Shown here: in pieces, positions 1 through 7,179 of the stretch
Layout: each line of letters begins with the position of its first letter
Position numbering within the stretch: the first letter of the stretch is position 1
From: CACORA01 sp044234625
GTDB taxonomy: Bacteria; Planctomycetota; Planctomycetia; Pirellulales; UBA1268
NCBI GenBank assembly: GCA_044234625.1
Contig: JBIIIP010000072.1
Coordinates: 1-15,848 of the forward strand
Length of the DNA: 15,848 bases
Direction of reading: 5' to 3'
Notes under the pieces: generated by a model
Told to the model about the DNA's origin: nothing
What the model saw: the letters and a program-made list of their open reading frames with translations, nothing else
Database searches by the model: none
Translations under genes and position numbers: made by a program

Positions 1-119
1 ACCTGATGGTGAACTACGTGGTGGTGCCGGAGCCGGGCTCGCTCGCCCTGGCCGGCCTGGGCATCGCCCTGGCCTGGGGCCTCCACCGCCGGGCCAAGAA
101 GCCCCGCAAGGTGGCGTAG
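1..119 (+). CDS. C-terminal fragment of a PEP-CTERM exported protein
   Basis: Only the last 38 codons lie in the window (reading frame from base 3, stop TAG at 117-119); the gene begins to the left. The tail has the three-part PEP-CTERM layout: the VPEPGS motif, a short hydrophobic helix (LALAGLGIALAWG) and a basic end (HRRAKKPRK). In this family the tail sends an exported protein to an exosortase-type transpeptidase at the inner membrane, where it is cleaved. Such tails are abundant in planctomycetes. The functional part of the protein is outside the window, so nothing can be said about its job. The basic end is long and lysine-rich but within the normal range for the family. Confidence 0.85.
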   Translation, partial: LMVNYVVVPEPGSLALAGLGIALAWGLHRRAKKPRKVA

Positions 120-132
120 GTATTGCGGTCCC

Positions 133-192
133 CCACGTGGCATAGACCTCCGGTCTGTGATGGCTCCACGTGGCATAGACCTCCGGTCTGTG
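133..192. repeat. Two exact 27-bp direct repeats containing CCACGTGG and a dyad
   Basis: Copies at 133-159 and 166-192 are identical over 27 bp, with a 33-bp period. Each starts with the palindrome CCACGTGG, then CATAGACC, TCC and GGTCTGTG. The AGACC-TCC-GGTCT part can form a small hairpin. They lie just downstream of the PEP-CTERM gene stop and belong to the same family as the inverted copy at 206-222 and the copy at 3491-3507. Confidence 0.85.
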
Positions 193-220
193 GCTAAATA
201 GTTCGACAGACCGGAGGTCT
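177..220. repeat. 15-bp inverted repeat, possible bidirectional hairpin between converging genes
   Basis: AGACCTCCGGTCTGT at 177-191 is the exact reverse complement of ACAGACCGGAGGTCT at 206-220, with a 14-base AT-rich loop (192-205). It sits between the + strand PEP-CTERM gene and the convergent minus-strand autotransporter gene, where a shared transcript end would be expected. There is no T tract on either strand, so an intrinsic terminator is not shown. A role in mRNA 3' end protection or as a REP-like element is equally possible. Confidence 0.55.
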
Positions 221-262
221 GTCGCCACAGTTGGGAAGGGAAAGGCCTATCACCTCACGCGA
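206..262 (+). repeat. Dispersed palindromic element, left copy (dyad head plus degenerate tail)
   Basis: The head is ACAGACCGGAGGTCTGT (206-222), two 7-bp arms around GGA. It is followed by a GTCGCCACAG segment and a weaker second unit around 245-256 (GGCCTATCACCTC). The same head occurs exactly at 3491-3507 on the other side of the autotransporter gene in the same orientation, also preceded by TCG and followed by similar GTC-N-CCAC units. The right edge of this copy is uncertain. Confidence 0.6.
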
Positions 263-292
263 AGGGCAGGCGGCATGTTCGCCGGCAGCGGA

Positions 293-3200
293 TCAGGGCG
301 TGCGGGGCGGCACCGGAGGCGTGGTGCCGCTGAACGTCACCGGGTTGGCGGGCTCGCTCACCGTCACGCCGTTGTTCTGGCTGCTCAAGTCGGCGGTGCT
401 GGTCTGGCTGATCTGGAGCGTGCCCGAGTTGTCGAGCACGAACCCGTTCACGCCCGGCGCACCACCCCCGACACCCGAGTTGCCCGTCGCGGCGAGCGAG
501 ATCGTGCCCGAGGCGGCGGCGATCGCCTGCAGCGAATTGGACGCGGCACCCGTGACGCTGATCTGGTTCGCCGTCGCGGTGGCGTTTACCCTGCCGCCCG
601 CCAGGGCCGTGGCCCGCAGGCCGTCGCCGCTCGCGGTGCCGCTGATGACGTTGTTGGTCGCCTGCACCGTGGTCGTCTCGCCATTGCCCGCCGTCGCCAG
701 GATGCCATTCCCGCCGAAGTTCGTGATCGACACCCCCGTGATCGCGGCCAGCGCGTTCTGCACCAAGATGCCGTTGCCCGTGGCGTTCGCGATCGAGCCG
801 CCATCGATGTACACGCGGCCGCTGCCCGTGCCGGTCGGATCGGAGGGATTCGTGGTGTCGGTGATCTGCACCGCGTCGCCGGCGATGGAGGCCGCGTTGT
901 CGATGGTCAGCGAGTTAATCTCCACCTGGCTGCGGACCCCGTCGACAAGCAGGCCCACGCCCTGACGGCTGGCGATCTGCAGCACGTTGAACGAGATCGA
1001 ACCGGTCGCCCCCGGCGGCGTGGAATCGACGATGGCGACCGACGCGCTGGTCGCGCTGGTGATCGTCGTCACGCCCGTGACGGCGAAGTCGCCCACCACG
1101 CTGTCGAGAAGGATGCCATTGGTCGGGCTGTTGGTGCTCCGGACGGTGGTGAAGGTGACGTTTGCATCGGCGATGTTCGTGAGCGACACGGCCGGTCCGT
1201 TGACGACGTTCACCGAACTGTTGCCCGCGACATTGAGCTCCCTGACGTTCGCAGCCAGCAGGCCGGCGGCGGTGTTGCCGGTGCCGGTGAGGCTGATCTG
1301 CAGGCCGTTGAAGTTCGTCGCGCTGGTGGCGCCGGTACTGTTCTGCACGTTCACCGCCGCGAAGCCGGGGCCGCTTACGCCCGCGGCATTGATCGTCACG
1401 CCGCTGAACGTCTGTGTGCCGGAACTGTCTACGACGGAGATGCCATCGACCTGGCTGGAGATCACGGCCGAACGGCTGCCGGGCACGACGTTCCGCACCG
1501 TCACGTTGCCGGCTGCGTTTCGCACCGATATGCCATCGCCGCTGTCGTTGAAAGGCTGCGTGCTGTTGGCGGTGAGCGTCACGCTGCCGCCGGTCGTGCT
1601 GTCGACGTCGAGCAGGTGGCCCTGCGCGTTCGTGAGGGTGCCTTCGGCGTAGTCGACCACCGCCGAGCCGCCCGTGACCACGATCGCGCCGTTCGTCATG
1701 CCGGAGATGTTCACGTCGCGGAAGGTGCCGCTGCCGGTGGCATTGGTGAGGGCGATGCCGGTCCGCGAGCCGGCTCCCGAGCCGGCGACGTTGACGTTGT
1801 TGACGACCGCGCCGCGGGCAGCGCTCGACAGGTTGCCCGTGCCGCCGATACCGATGGCGGAGTTCTGGATGGAGAAATTGCCGACGAACAGGCCGTTTGC
1901 CAGGTTGACGCTCGCACCCGAGGGATTGGAGAGCACCGGCACGCCGTTGTTGGCGATCGCGATGTCGACAGGGCCGCAGCAGACGCTGGGGATCACGAAG
2001 GACTGGCCGTCGCCGACGAGGTATTGGTCGGCGGCCAGCGGCGAGAAGGTGCCCGCGTAGGCCGCCCCCGTGCCGCGGTTCACGAGCACGATGTCTTGCG
2101 GATTGGTGGCCGCGGCGTTCGCGGCGACGATCGTCCGGAACGGCGACTCCGCGGTGCCGTCGCCGGCGGTGGCTGCCGAATTGTTCACATGGATCAGCCG
2201 CCACGGGGTGCCGGTGCTCGGATTGACGGCCACGATGGGGGTCTGGTGGGCGCGGACGATGTGCTCGTTGCGCATCATCGGCTGCTCCATCTGGTCGGGC
2301 ACGGTCCGCCGCCGGCTGCCACCCATCCGGTAGGTGATCCGCGCGAAGCCTGTCCATTCGAAGTAGCTGTCGTTGTTGGCCTGGATCGAGAAGTCCCAGT
2401 TGTTCAGGAACGTCATGTCGAGCCGGGTGTAGACGCCGCCGAACCAGGGCACGACGTCCTGGCCTGCCTGCGGACCGCTCGTCCAGTCGTAGCGGGCGTT
2501 GCCGAGGGCATAACCGCCCACGCTGATCATGCCCGCCCAGTCGGAAAGGCCGGGAATGTAGGCGCCCACCTCGAGGTCGGCGCCGGTGAGCGCGGCATCA
2601 AGCCCGGACTGGCACATCACGTAGTTTTGGAAAAACAGCGAATCTGGTGAGCCGGCGGTGTAGGCGGTGGTGCCCACCGGCATGTATCCGTTGGACCGCA
2701 GGTTGCCGAAATCGGTGAGCCATTCGCCGCTCACGCCCACCTGGTTGTAGGTGTGGCCAAACTGGCCGAACGGCCCGGCCGCGGAGCAAGAAGAGCCGCC
2801 GCCCCAGTCCTGGTTGGCATCGCCGTCGTAGTCCCAGTAGACGCCGATCCCCAGCAAGGTGCCGCCCAGGTATTGCTTGCGGACGGCGCCGATGTTTGAA
2901 AAGAACCCGCCATACACCGACAAGTGGCCGCGCAGGTCGGCCGCCCACAGGCCCCCCAGGTCGTCCTCGGCATAGGGAACGTATCCGCCGATCGTGAAGT
3001 AGCTGCCGACATAGCCGAGGCCGCGATCGGCCCCATTGAAACCGTAATAGAGAAAGCCGGGGCCGTTTTCATTCAGCGACTGGAAGGCATTCATCGCGCG
3101 GGGCACGATGCCTGCCGCCGGAGCCATGGCCACCTGGCCCGTCTGGGCATGGGCCGAGACGGAAACGGCCGTCGTGCCTGCGGCGATCAGGGCCAGCGTG

Positions 3201-3304
3201 GCGGCGCGGCGCGCCTTGCGACCCCATTCAGCGGCTCGGCGACGGATCGCCTTCGTCCTGGCGGACGGGGATTTTTTCGGGCGGGAGATGGCTTTTCTGC
3301 TCAT
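293..3304 (-). CDS. Inverse autotransporter (intimin/invasin-type barrel) with a beta-helix passenger
   Basis: This 1003-aa protein is predicted to sit in the outer membrane. Residues 1-53 form a long, arginine/lysine-rich signal peptide with hydrophobic core ATLALIAAGTTAVSV and likely cleavage after AHA. Residues about 95-330 look like the inverse-autotransporter barrel: alternating strands such as GGLWAADLRGHLSVYGG, LLGIGVYWDYD, VGVSGEWLTDFGNLR, FGGVYTRLDMTF and FARITYRMG. Next comes the family's typical linker (DQMEQPMMRNEHIV, about 337-350). From about 365 the passenger starts with the parallel beta-helix entry GDGTAESPFRTI...ANPQDIVLVNRG-like pattern and continues as Asn/Gly/Thr/Val-rich rungs to the C-terminus, without Ig-like repeats. 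I chose the ATG at 3304; a TTG 39 bases upstream is in frame but lacks support. It is probably an adhesin or surface-exposed protein; its ligand is unknown. Confidence 0.75.
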   Translation of the reverse strand: MSRKAISRPKKSPSARTKAIRRRAAEWGRKARRAATLALIAAGTTAVSVSAHAQTGQVAMAPAAGIVPRAMNAFQSLNENGPGFLYYGFNGADRGLGYVGSYFTIGGYVPYAEDDLGGLWAADLRGHLSVYGGFFSNIGAVRKQYLGGTLLGIGVYWDYDGDANQDWGGGSSCSAAGPFGQFGHTYNQVGVSGEWLTDFGNLRSNGYMPVGTTAYTAGSPDSLFFQNYVMCQSGLDAALTGADLEVGAYIPGLSDWAGMISVGGYALGNARYDWTSGPQAGQDVVPWFGGVYTRLDMTFLNNWDFSIQANNDSYFEWTGFARITYRMGGSRRRTVPDQMEQPMMRNEHIVRAHQTPIVAVNPSTGTPWRLIHVNNSAATAGDGTAESPFRTIVAANAAATNPQDIVLVNRGTGAAYAGTFSPLAADQYLVGDGQSFVIPSVCCGPVDIAIANNGVPVLSNPSGASVNLANGLFVGNFSIQNSAIGIGGTGNLSSAARGAVVNNVNVAGSGAGSRTGIALTNATGSGTFRDVNISGMTNGAIVVTGGSAVVDYAEGTLTNAQGHLLDVDSTTGGSVTLTANSTQPFNDSGDGISVRNAAGNVTVRNVVPGSRSAVISSQVDGISVVDSSGTQTFSGVTINAAGVSGPGFAAVNVQNSTGATSATNFNGLQISLTGTGNTAAGLLAANVRELNVAGNSSVNVVNGPAVSLTNIADANVTFTTVRSTNSPTNGILLDSVVGDFAVTGVTTITSATSASVAIVDSTPPGATGSISFNVLQIASRQGVGLLVDGVRSQVEINSLTIDNAASIAGDAVQITDTTNPSDPTGTGSGRVYIDGGSIANATGNGILVQNALAAITGVSITNFGGNGILATAGNGETTTVQATNNVISGTASGDGLRATALAGGRVNATATANQISVTGAASNSLQAIAAASGTISLAATGNSGVGGGAPGVNGFVLDNSGTLQISQTSTADLSSQNNGVTVSEPANPVTFSGTTPPVPPRTP

Positions 3305-3593
3305 CGAAGTCGCGTCCCAGGCGGAAGCCGGCCAGCCAGGCAACGGGAGCCCGGCGCCGAAAAACCGGCACGATCGTCAAAGGTGATCGACTTGCCGCAA
3401 CAGGATCCATGAGCATTTTCGGCACAAATCCCCAAAACAGCGGGCGTCAGCGGGCCTTCCCAGATTGCCTGGCTTGCGGGTTTTTTATCGACAGACCGGA
3501 GGTCTGTCCCCACGGTAGGGAGGGCGCGCGTCGCCACGGTTGTGTGGAGAGGTCTGTCACCATGGTTGATTGAAAAGGTCTCTCCCCACACCC
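3305..3593. other. Divergent gap between the autotransporter and rluA
   Basis: This 289-bp gap lies between divergently transcribed genes and should hold promoters for both. Nearest the autotransporter is a GC-rich leader of about 100 bases with GCCGG/CCGGC-type inverted segments, but I could not fit it to a known riboswitch. I see no convincing -10/-35 pair on the minus strand. The rluA side (3491-3593) is filled by the dispersed repeat element, so any rluA promoter must lie within or next to that repeat. Confidence 0.5.
3491..3590 (+). repeat. Dispersed palindromic element, right copy with four degenerate ~25-bp tandem units
   Basis: The head ACAGACCGGAGGTCTGT (3491-3507) is identical to 206-222. 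The tail has four related units beginning at about 3501, 3525, 3551 and 3577, spaced 24-26 bp. They follow the pattern GGTCTGTC-N-CCAYGGT: GGTCTGTCCCCACGGT, then GCGTCGCCACGGTT, then GGTCTGTCACCATGGTT, then GGTCTCTCCCCACAC. The last unit ends next to the rluA start codon, so this repeat forms the rluA 5' leader. Confidence 0.65.
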
Positions 3594-4223
3594 ATGCCCG
3601 TGAATCCCTCCATCATCCATCAAGACGCCCGCCTGCTCGTGCTCGAGAAGCCGTCGGGATTGCTCGCCGTGCCGGGCCGGGGGCCCGCCCTGCAAGACTG
3701 CCTCGCCGCGCGGGTGCAGCAGTGCGAGCCGGAGGCACGGGTCGTGCACCGACTCGATCGCGACACCTCGGGAGTGATGCTCATGGCGCTCGATGCAGAG
3801 GCGCAGCGGGCATTGAGCCGGCAGTTCGAGGCGCGCACCGTGCGAAAGGCCTATCAGGGCATCGTTCGCGGCCTGCCCGCGGCCGACGGTGGGATGATCG
3901 ATCTGCCGATCGGCCGCGACCCGCTCCGCCCGCCCACGTATCGGATCGACGAGACCGGCGGCCGTCCCTCGCAGACCCGCTGGCGGGTTTTGGAGCGGAG
4001 CGGCGACCGCACCCGGCTGGAGATCGAGCCGATCACCGGGCGATCGCATCAGATCCGGCTCCACCTCGCCACGCTGGGCCACCCGCTTCTCGGCGATCCG
4101 CTCTATGCCGACGATGCCACCCTCCGCATGGCCCCCCGCCTCCTGCTGCATGCCACCTTCCTCGCGGTCGCCCACCCCGACGACGGCCGACCCGTGGCAT
4201 GGCAGTCGACCTGCCCCTTCTGA
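3594..4223 (+). CDS. rluA: RluA-family pseudouridine synthase
   Basis: This 209-aa cytoplasmic enzyme converts uridine to pseudouridine in RNA. The signature HRLDRDTSG is at residues 52-60; Asp55 is the catalytic aspartate of the family. Other RluA-like blocks follow: the Arg/Lys-Ala-Tyr motif RKAYQGIVRG, IDLPIGRD, the PITGRSHQIRLHLATLGHPLLGDPLY block and MAPRLLLHA. Length and order match E. coli RluA (23S rRNA U746 and tRNA U32) better than RluC/RluD, which carry an S4 domain absent here. The exact target base in this organism is inferred. I chose ATG 3594; an in-frame TTG at 3570 would add eight residues from the repeat tail. The next gene starts 129 bp downstream. Confidence 0.88.
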   Translation: MPVNPSIIHQDARLLVLEKPSGLLAVPGRGPALQDCLAARVQQCEPEARVVHRLDRDTSGVMLMALDAEAQRALSRQFEARTVRKAYQGIVRGLPAADGGMIDLPIGRDPLRPPTYRIDETGGRPSQTRWRVLERSGDRTRLEIEPITGRSHQIRLHLATLGHPLLGDPLYADDATLRMAPRLLLHATFLAVAHPDDGRPVAWQSTCPF

Positions 4224-4352
4224 CGGCCGTTCTCCGCGGCCCGCCCCGGCTTGTCGCCCCGGGAAAATATGTTGCCCGGCGGGCGACGCCGATACCATGA
4301 GGATTTGCCGTTTCGCCATCAGGCCGGCCGGCCAACTCTTTGGGGCATTCAC

Positions 4353-6227
4353 GTGACACGGACACTTTCCCCGGCGATCGTCGCGCTGCTGGCCGTCGCG
4401 TCATTCGTGCCGGCGGCCCGCGGCCAGATCGAGGCCGTGGAGGCGCTGTCCCTGTCGGGCACGGTCGAGGCCGTCGCGAAGAGCCTCATCACCGTGCGAG
4501 ACGTCAAGGGCGTTCGGCATGAGGTGCGCGTGCAGCCCATCGGCGAAGAGGGAATCGCCCTCGCCGACGGCAAGCTGCTCGCGTTTCCGGCGGACGTGCA
4601 GGTGACGGGCAAGTTCGATCTGGCGAAGCTCGACCGCGGGCAGGTGGTCAGCTTCGCCGCCCTGCTCAACAAGCAGGGAAAGTCGGAGGGCGAAGTCGAG
4701 GAGATCAGGCTGGTCGATGCCGCCGCCGCCACGCTTGGCGTGAACATGCCGGCCGAGCCCCCCAAGCCCGGCGGCTTCGCGGCGTGCGACGTGACGGCCG
4801 CGGTCAAGCTCGTGTCGAAGGGGCGACTGGCGGTGGAGCTGCCCCCAGACAAGGCCTTCAACCGCAAGACGGCGCTTTCTTTCAAGGTGGCGGCCGATGT
4901 GCAAACACGCCTGGAGAGCCATGACCTGCAGCGGATCGCCCCGGGCGCGAAAGTGGTGCGGCTGGAGGCGTTTCGGTTGAACACGGGCGATGTGGTGGCC
5001 AAGACGCTCGTGGTCGAGACCCTGCCGGCGGCCCAGCGGGACCGCGGCGACGACAAACTGGCCAACCAATACCGCGGCCTTTCCGCAGAGCCCAAGAAGA
5101 AGCCCCGACTGATCCGCTCGGCTCACTTCGCCTTCTTGAGCGACGTTTCTGACCGGGAGGCGCGGATCATCCTCGACAAACTCGAACGGATGGCCGGGCT
5201 CCTGGAGAAATATTTCGGCCGTGGGCCGGCCGGCGTGATCGAAGGATATGTCGTCCACGATCTGTCGGCCTTTCCGGCGGGCACGCTCGCCGAGGAGCAG
5301 GGCGTCGCCAAGATCCGCGAACGGGCCGGCATCTGTTTCAACGCCCGTCTCGGCAATCTGCGGAAGGCCACGCTCTATTCCTGCGACGACCACGGCGTGA
5401 TCCAGCACGAATGCACCCACGGCTTCTGCCACATGGCGTTCGGATCGACCGGCCCGACCTGGCTGGCGGAGGGCGTGGCCGAACTGGGCAACTACTGGAA
5501 GGAGGGCGAATCCGCGGTTGACATCGAGCCGGCCGTGATGGGCTATCTCCAGCAGGCGCAGCCGAAGCGCGGGCTCCTGGAGATCGCCGCGCCCGGCGAC
5601 ACGCCATCGGGCACCTGGCAAGACTATGCCTGGCGTTGGGCGCTGTGCCACATGCTGGCCTACAACCCGAACTACTCCGACCGCTTCAAGCCACTGGCGA
5701 TCGCGCTCATGGAGGAGCAGCCGGGCGCGTCGTTCGAGGCGACGTATGGGGCGGTGGCGAAGCAGGTATCGTTTGAATACGACCAATTCCTGGAGAATGT
5801 CGGCAACGGCTACCGTGCGGATCTTGTGGCCTGGCCATGGAAGGCACGGTATCGGCCGCTTGCCGGATCGTCGGCGAGTGTGAAGGCCCGGGTGAAGGCG
5901 GCGGCCGGCTGGCAGGCCAGCAGCCTGAGGGTGACGAAGGGAGAGGCCTACGAGGCGACGGCGGAGGGCACTTGGCGGCTCGCGAAGGCGGGAGAGGCCT
6001 GTGCGGCCGATGGCGACGCCGCCGGCCACGGCCGCCTGGTCGCCGCCGTCTTCACCGACGATGGGCAGCAGTGCGCCCTTTCCGAGCCCCTCACCCTGGG
6101 CACGCGATGCACGTTCACGGCCCCGGCCGACGGCGGGCTCGTGCTGCGATGTGCCGACGACTGGACGCAACTGTCCGACAACGACGGCGAGATCGAGGTC
6201 ACGCTGCGCCGGAAGGCCACCGAATGA
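4353..6227 (+). CDS. Exported HExxH (gluzincin-like, DUF1570-type) metallopeptidase with C-terminal lectin-like domain
   Basis: This protein is 624 aa from GTG 4353. That start is preferred because it places a signal peptide at the N-terminus (TRTLSPAIVALLAVASFVPAARG, likely cut near residue 20-24); longer in-frame starts at 4251 and 4269 would bury it. Residues about 25-235 look like two successive small beta domains, each with a SGTVEAV...ITV-like pattern, possibly OB-like. Residues about 254-440 carry the protease-like part: SAHFAFLSD, then HECTH at 352-356 and TWLAEGVAE with Glu373, the spacing expected for a gluzincin zinc site. Residues about 505-622 (V-x-A-AAGW, A-EGTWRLA, DGD, LVAAVF, GGLVLRCADDW) resemble the PA-IL/LecA-like beta-sandwich. 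I infer a periplasmic or surface protease binding a glycan or envelope ligand. Its substrate is unknown. Confidence 0.72.
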   Translation: MTRTLSPAIVALLAVASFVPAARGQIEAVEALSLSGTVEAVAKSLITVRDVKGVRHEVRVQPIGEEGIALADGKLLAFPADVQVTGKFDLAKLDRGQVVSFAALLNKQGKSEGEVEEIRLVDAAAATLGVNMPAEPPKPGGFAACDVTAAVKLVSKGRLAVELPPDKAFNRKTALSFKVAADVQTRLESHDLQRIAPGAKVVRLEAFRLNTGDVVAKTLVVETLPAAQRDRGDDKLANQYRGLSAEPKKKPRLIRSAHFAFLSDVSDREARIILDKLERMAGLLEKYFGRGPAGVIEGYVVHDLSAFPAGTLAEEQGVAKIRERAGICFNARLGNLRKATLYSCDDHGVIQHECTHGFCHMAFGSTGPTWLAEGVAELGNYWKEGESAVDIEPAVMGYLQQAQPKRGLLEIAAPGDTPSGTWQDYAWRWALCHMLAYNPNYSDRFKPLAIALMEEQPGASFEATYGAVAKQVSFEYDQFLENVGNGYRADLVAWPWKARYRPLAGSSASVKARVKAAAGWQASSLRVTKGEAYEATAEGTWRLAKAGEACAADGDAAGHGRLVAAVFTDDGQQCALSEPLTLGTRCTFTAPADGGLVLRCADDWTQLSDNDGEIEVTLRRKATE

Positions 6228-6258
6228 CGCCTCGGCAGCGGGGAGGATGACGCAGGGA

Positions 6259-6999
6259 ATGAACACCGCGCCGGAGGAGGATCATCCCGGGCTCGCCGCG
6301 GCGGAGCTGGCCGCGCTCTGGCGGTTGGCCCGGCGGCTGCAGGCCTGCGCGTCTCTGGTCGATGCCGAAGCGATCGCGGCCGGCGCCGTGGCGGAGGCCC
6401 GCGGCCGCTCGCCGGCGTACGCGCAGGCGATCGCCGAGACGGTGGCCCCGGCGCTCGAGAGCCTGCGCGAGCGCGACCGGCTTTCCAGCCTCGCCGTCCG
6501 CGACCCGCTCACGGGCCTCTACAACCGTCGTTTCATGGAGGAGGAACTCTCCCGGCAGGTGATGCACGCGCGGCGCGAGGGCCTGCCGCTGGCCGTGGCG
6601 ATGCTCGATCTCGACCACTTCCGCGACTACAACGAGCGGCACGGGCACCTCGCGGGGGATCTCGTGCTGCGGTTGCTGGCGGTCCTCCTCCAGGGATTCC
6701 GCCAGGGAAGCGACGTGCCCTGCCGGTATGGAGGCGAGGAGTTCGTGCTCATCATGCCCGCCGCCACGGCCGCCCAGGCCGCCGCCCGGCTCGAGCCCCT
6801 GCGCCACAGGCTGACCGAGACGGGGATCTACTACGAGGGCCGGCTGCTGCAGCCGGTCAGCGCATCGATCGGAGTGGCCGAGTTTCCCGCGGATGGCGAA
6901 GATCCATCGGCCCTGTTGGACGCGGCCGATGCAGCGATGTACCGTTCCAAGAGGCTGGGTCGCAACAAGATTTGCACCGCCGCGGAAGGGCGCGCATGA
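6259..6999 (+). CDS. GGDEF-domain diguanylate cyclase
   Basis: This protein of 246 aa is expected to make cyclic di-GMP from two GTP. Residues about 1-80 are alanine-rich and helical, with no membrane segment and no recognisable receiver or PAS domain. The GGDEF domain runs from DPLTGLYNRRF (about residue 84) to MYRSKRLGRNKI near the end, with the metal/substrate segment MLDLDHFRDYNERHGH and the active site GGEEF at 158-162. The inhibitory I-site normally has Arg four residues before the Asp of RxxD; here the segment reads RQGSD, so Gln occupies the Arg position and product feedback may be weak. ATG 6247 is also possible, but the upstream GGAGG touches it. The gene lies 31 bp after the metallopeptidase stop and may share its transcript. 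Confidence 0.88.
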   Translation: MNTAPEEDHPGLAAAELAALWRLARRLQACASLVDAEAIAAGAVAEARGRSPAYAQAIAETVAPALESLRERDRLSSLAVRDPLTGLYNRRFMEEELSRQVMHARREGLPLAVAMLDLDHFRDYNERHGHLAGDLVLRLLAVLLQGFRQGSDVPCRYGGEEFVLIMPAATAAQAAARLEPLRHRLTETGIYYEGRLLQPVSASIGVAEFPADGEDPSALLDAADAAMYRSKRLGRNKICTAAEGRA

Positions 7000-7128
7000 G
7001 CCTGAATGCCAAGCTTGCACCCTCGCCCCGCTCGCCCGGTGCAGCGGCAATGAAACTGCCCGAGCCTTGCCGTGTTCTCCAGCCGTTGGCGTGTGAAACG
7101 GTCCTGCGACCTGCGCGGCATCCCCGAG

Positions 7129-7158
7129 GTGCAGCCTGGCGGAATGCCCGGGTATCCT
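7129..7158 (+). promoter_or_regulatory. Candidate sigma-70-type promoter for the FemAB-like gene
   Basis: GTGCAG (7129-7134) and TATCCT (7153-7158) are separated by 18 bp, and the -10 ends 21 bp before the ATG at 7180. The -35 match is poor. The layout mirrors the stronger candidates at 9113-9142 and 11333-11362, which is the only reason for listing it. Confidence 0.25.
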
Positions 7159-7179
7159 CACGGTGGCGACGGAGCATGC

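Noticed and set aside
133..222. Short CRISPR array
   Set aside because: Only two exact 27-bp copies with a 6-bp gap plus one inverted partial copy; no unique spacers of usual length and no cas genes.
275..2650. Long + strand reading frame opposite the autotransporter
   Set aside because: Its product is a low-complexity Arg/Gly/Asp/Ala-rich sequence without domains, as expected for a shadow of a high-GC gene; the minus strand has a signal peptide and barrel motifs.
3305..3480. Cyclic di-GMP (GEMM) or other riboswitch in the autotransporter leader
   Set aside because: A GGCTGGCCGGCTTCCGCC stretch on the minus strand is only loosely reminiscent; the conserved A-rich junctions and paired arms could not be placed.
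3301..3591. Small minus-strand gene in the divergent gap
   Set aside because: The frame runs through the repeat element and overlaps the autotransporter start; no domain or ribosome site supports it.
4401..6266. Long minus-strand reading frame opposite the metallopeptidase
   Set aside because: No recognisable motifs; the + strand encodes a signal peptide and an HECTH zinc site.
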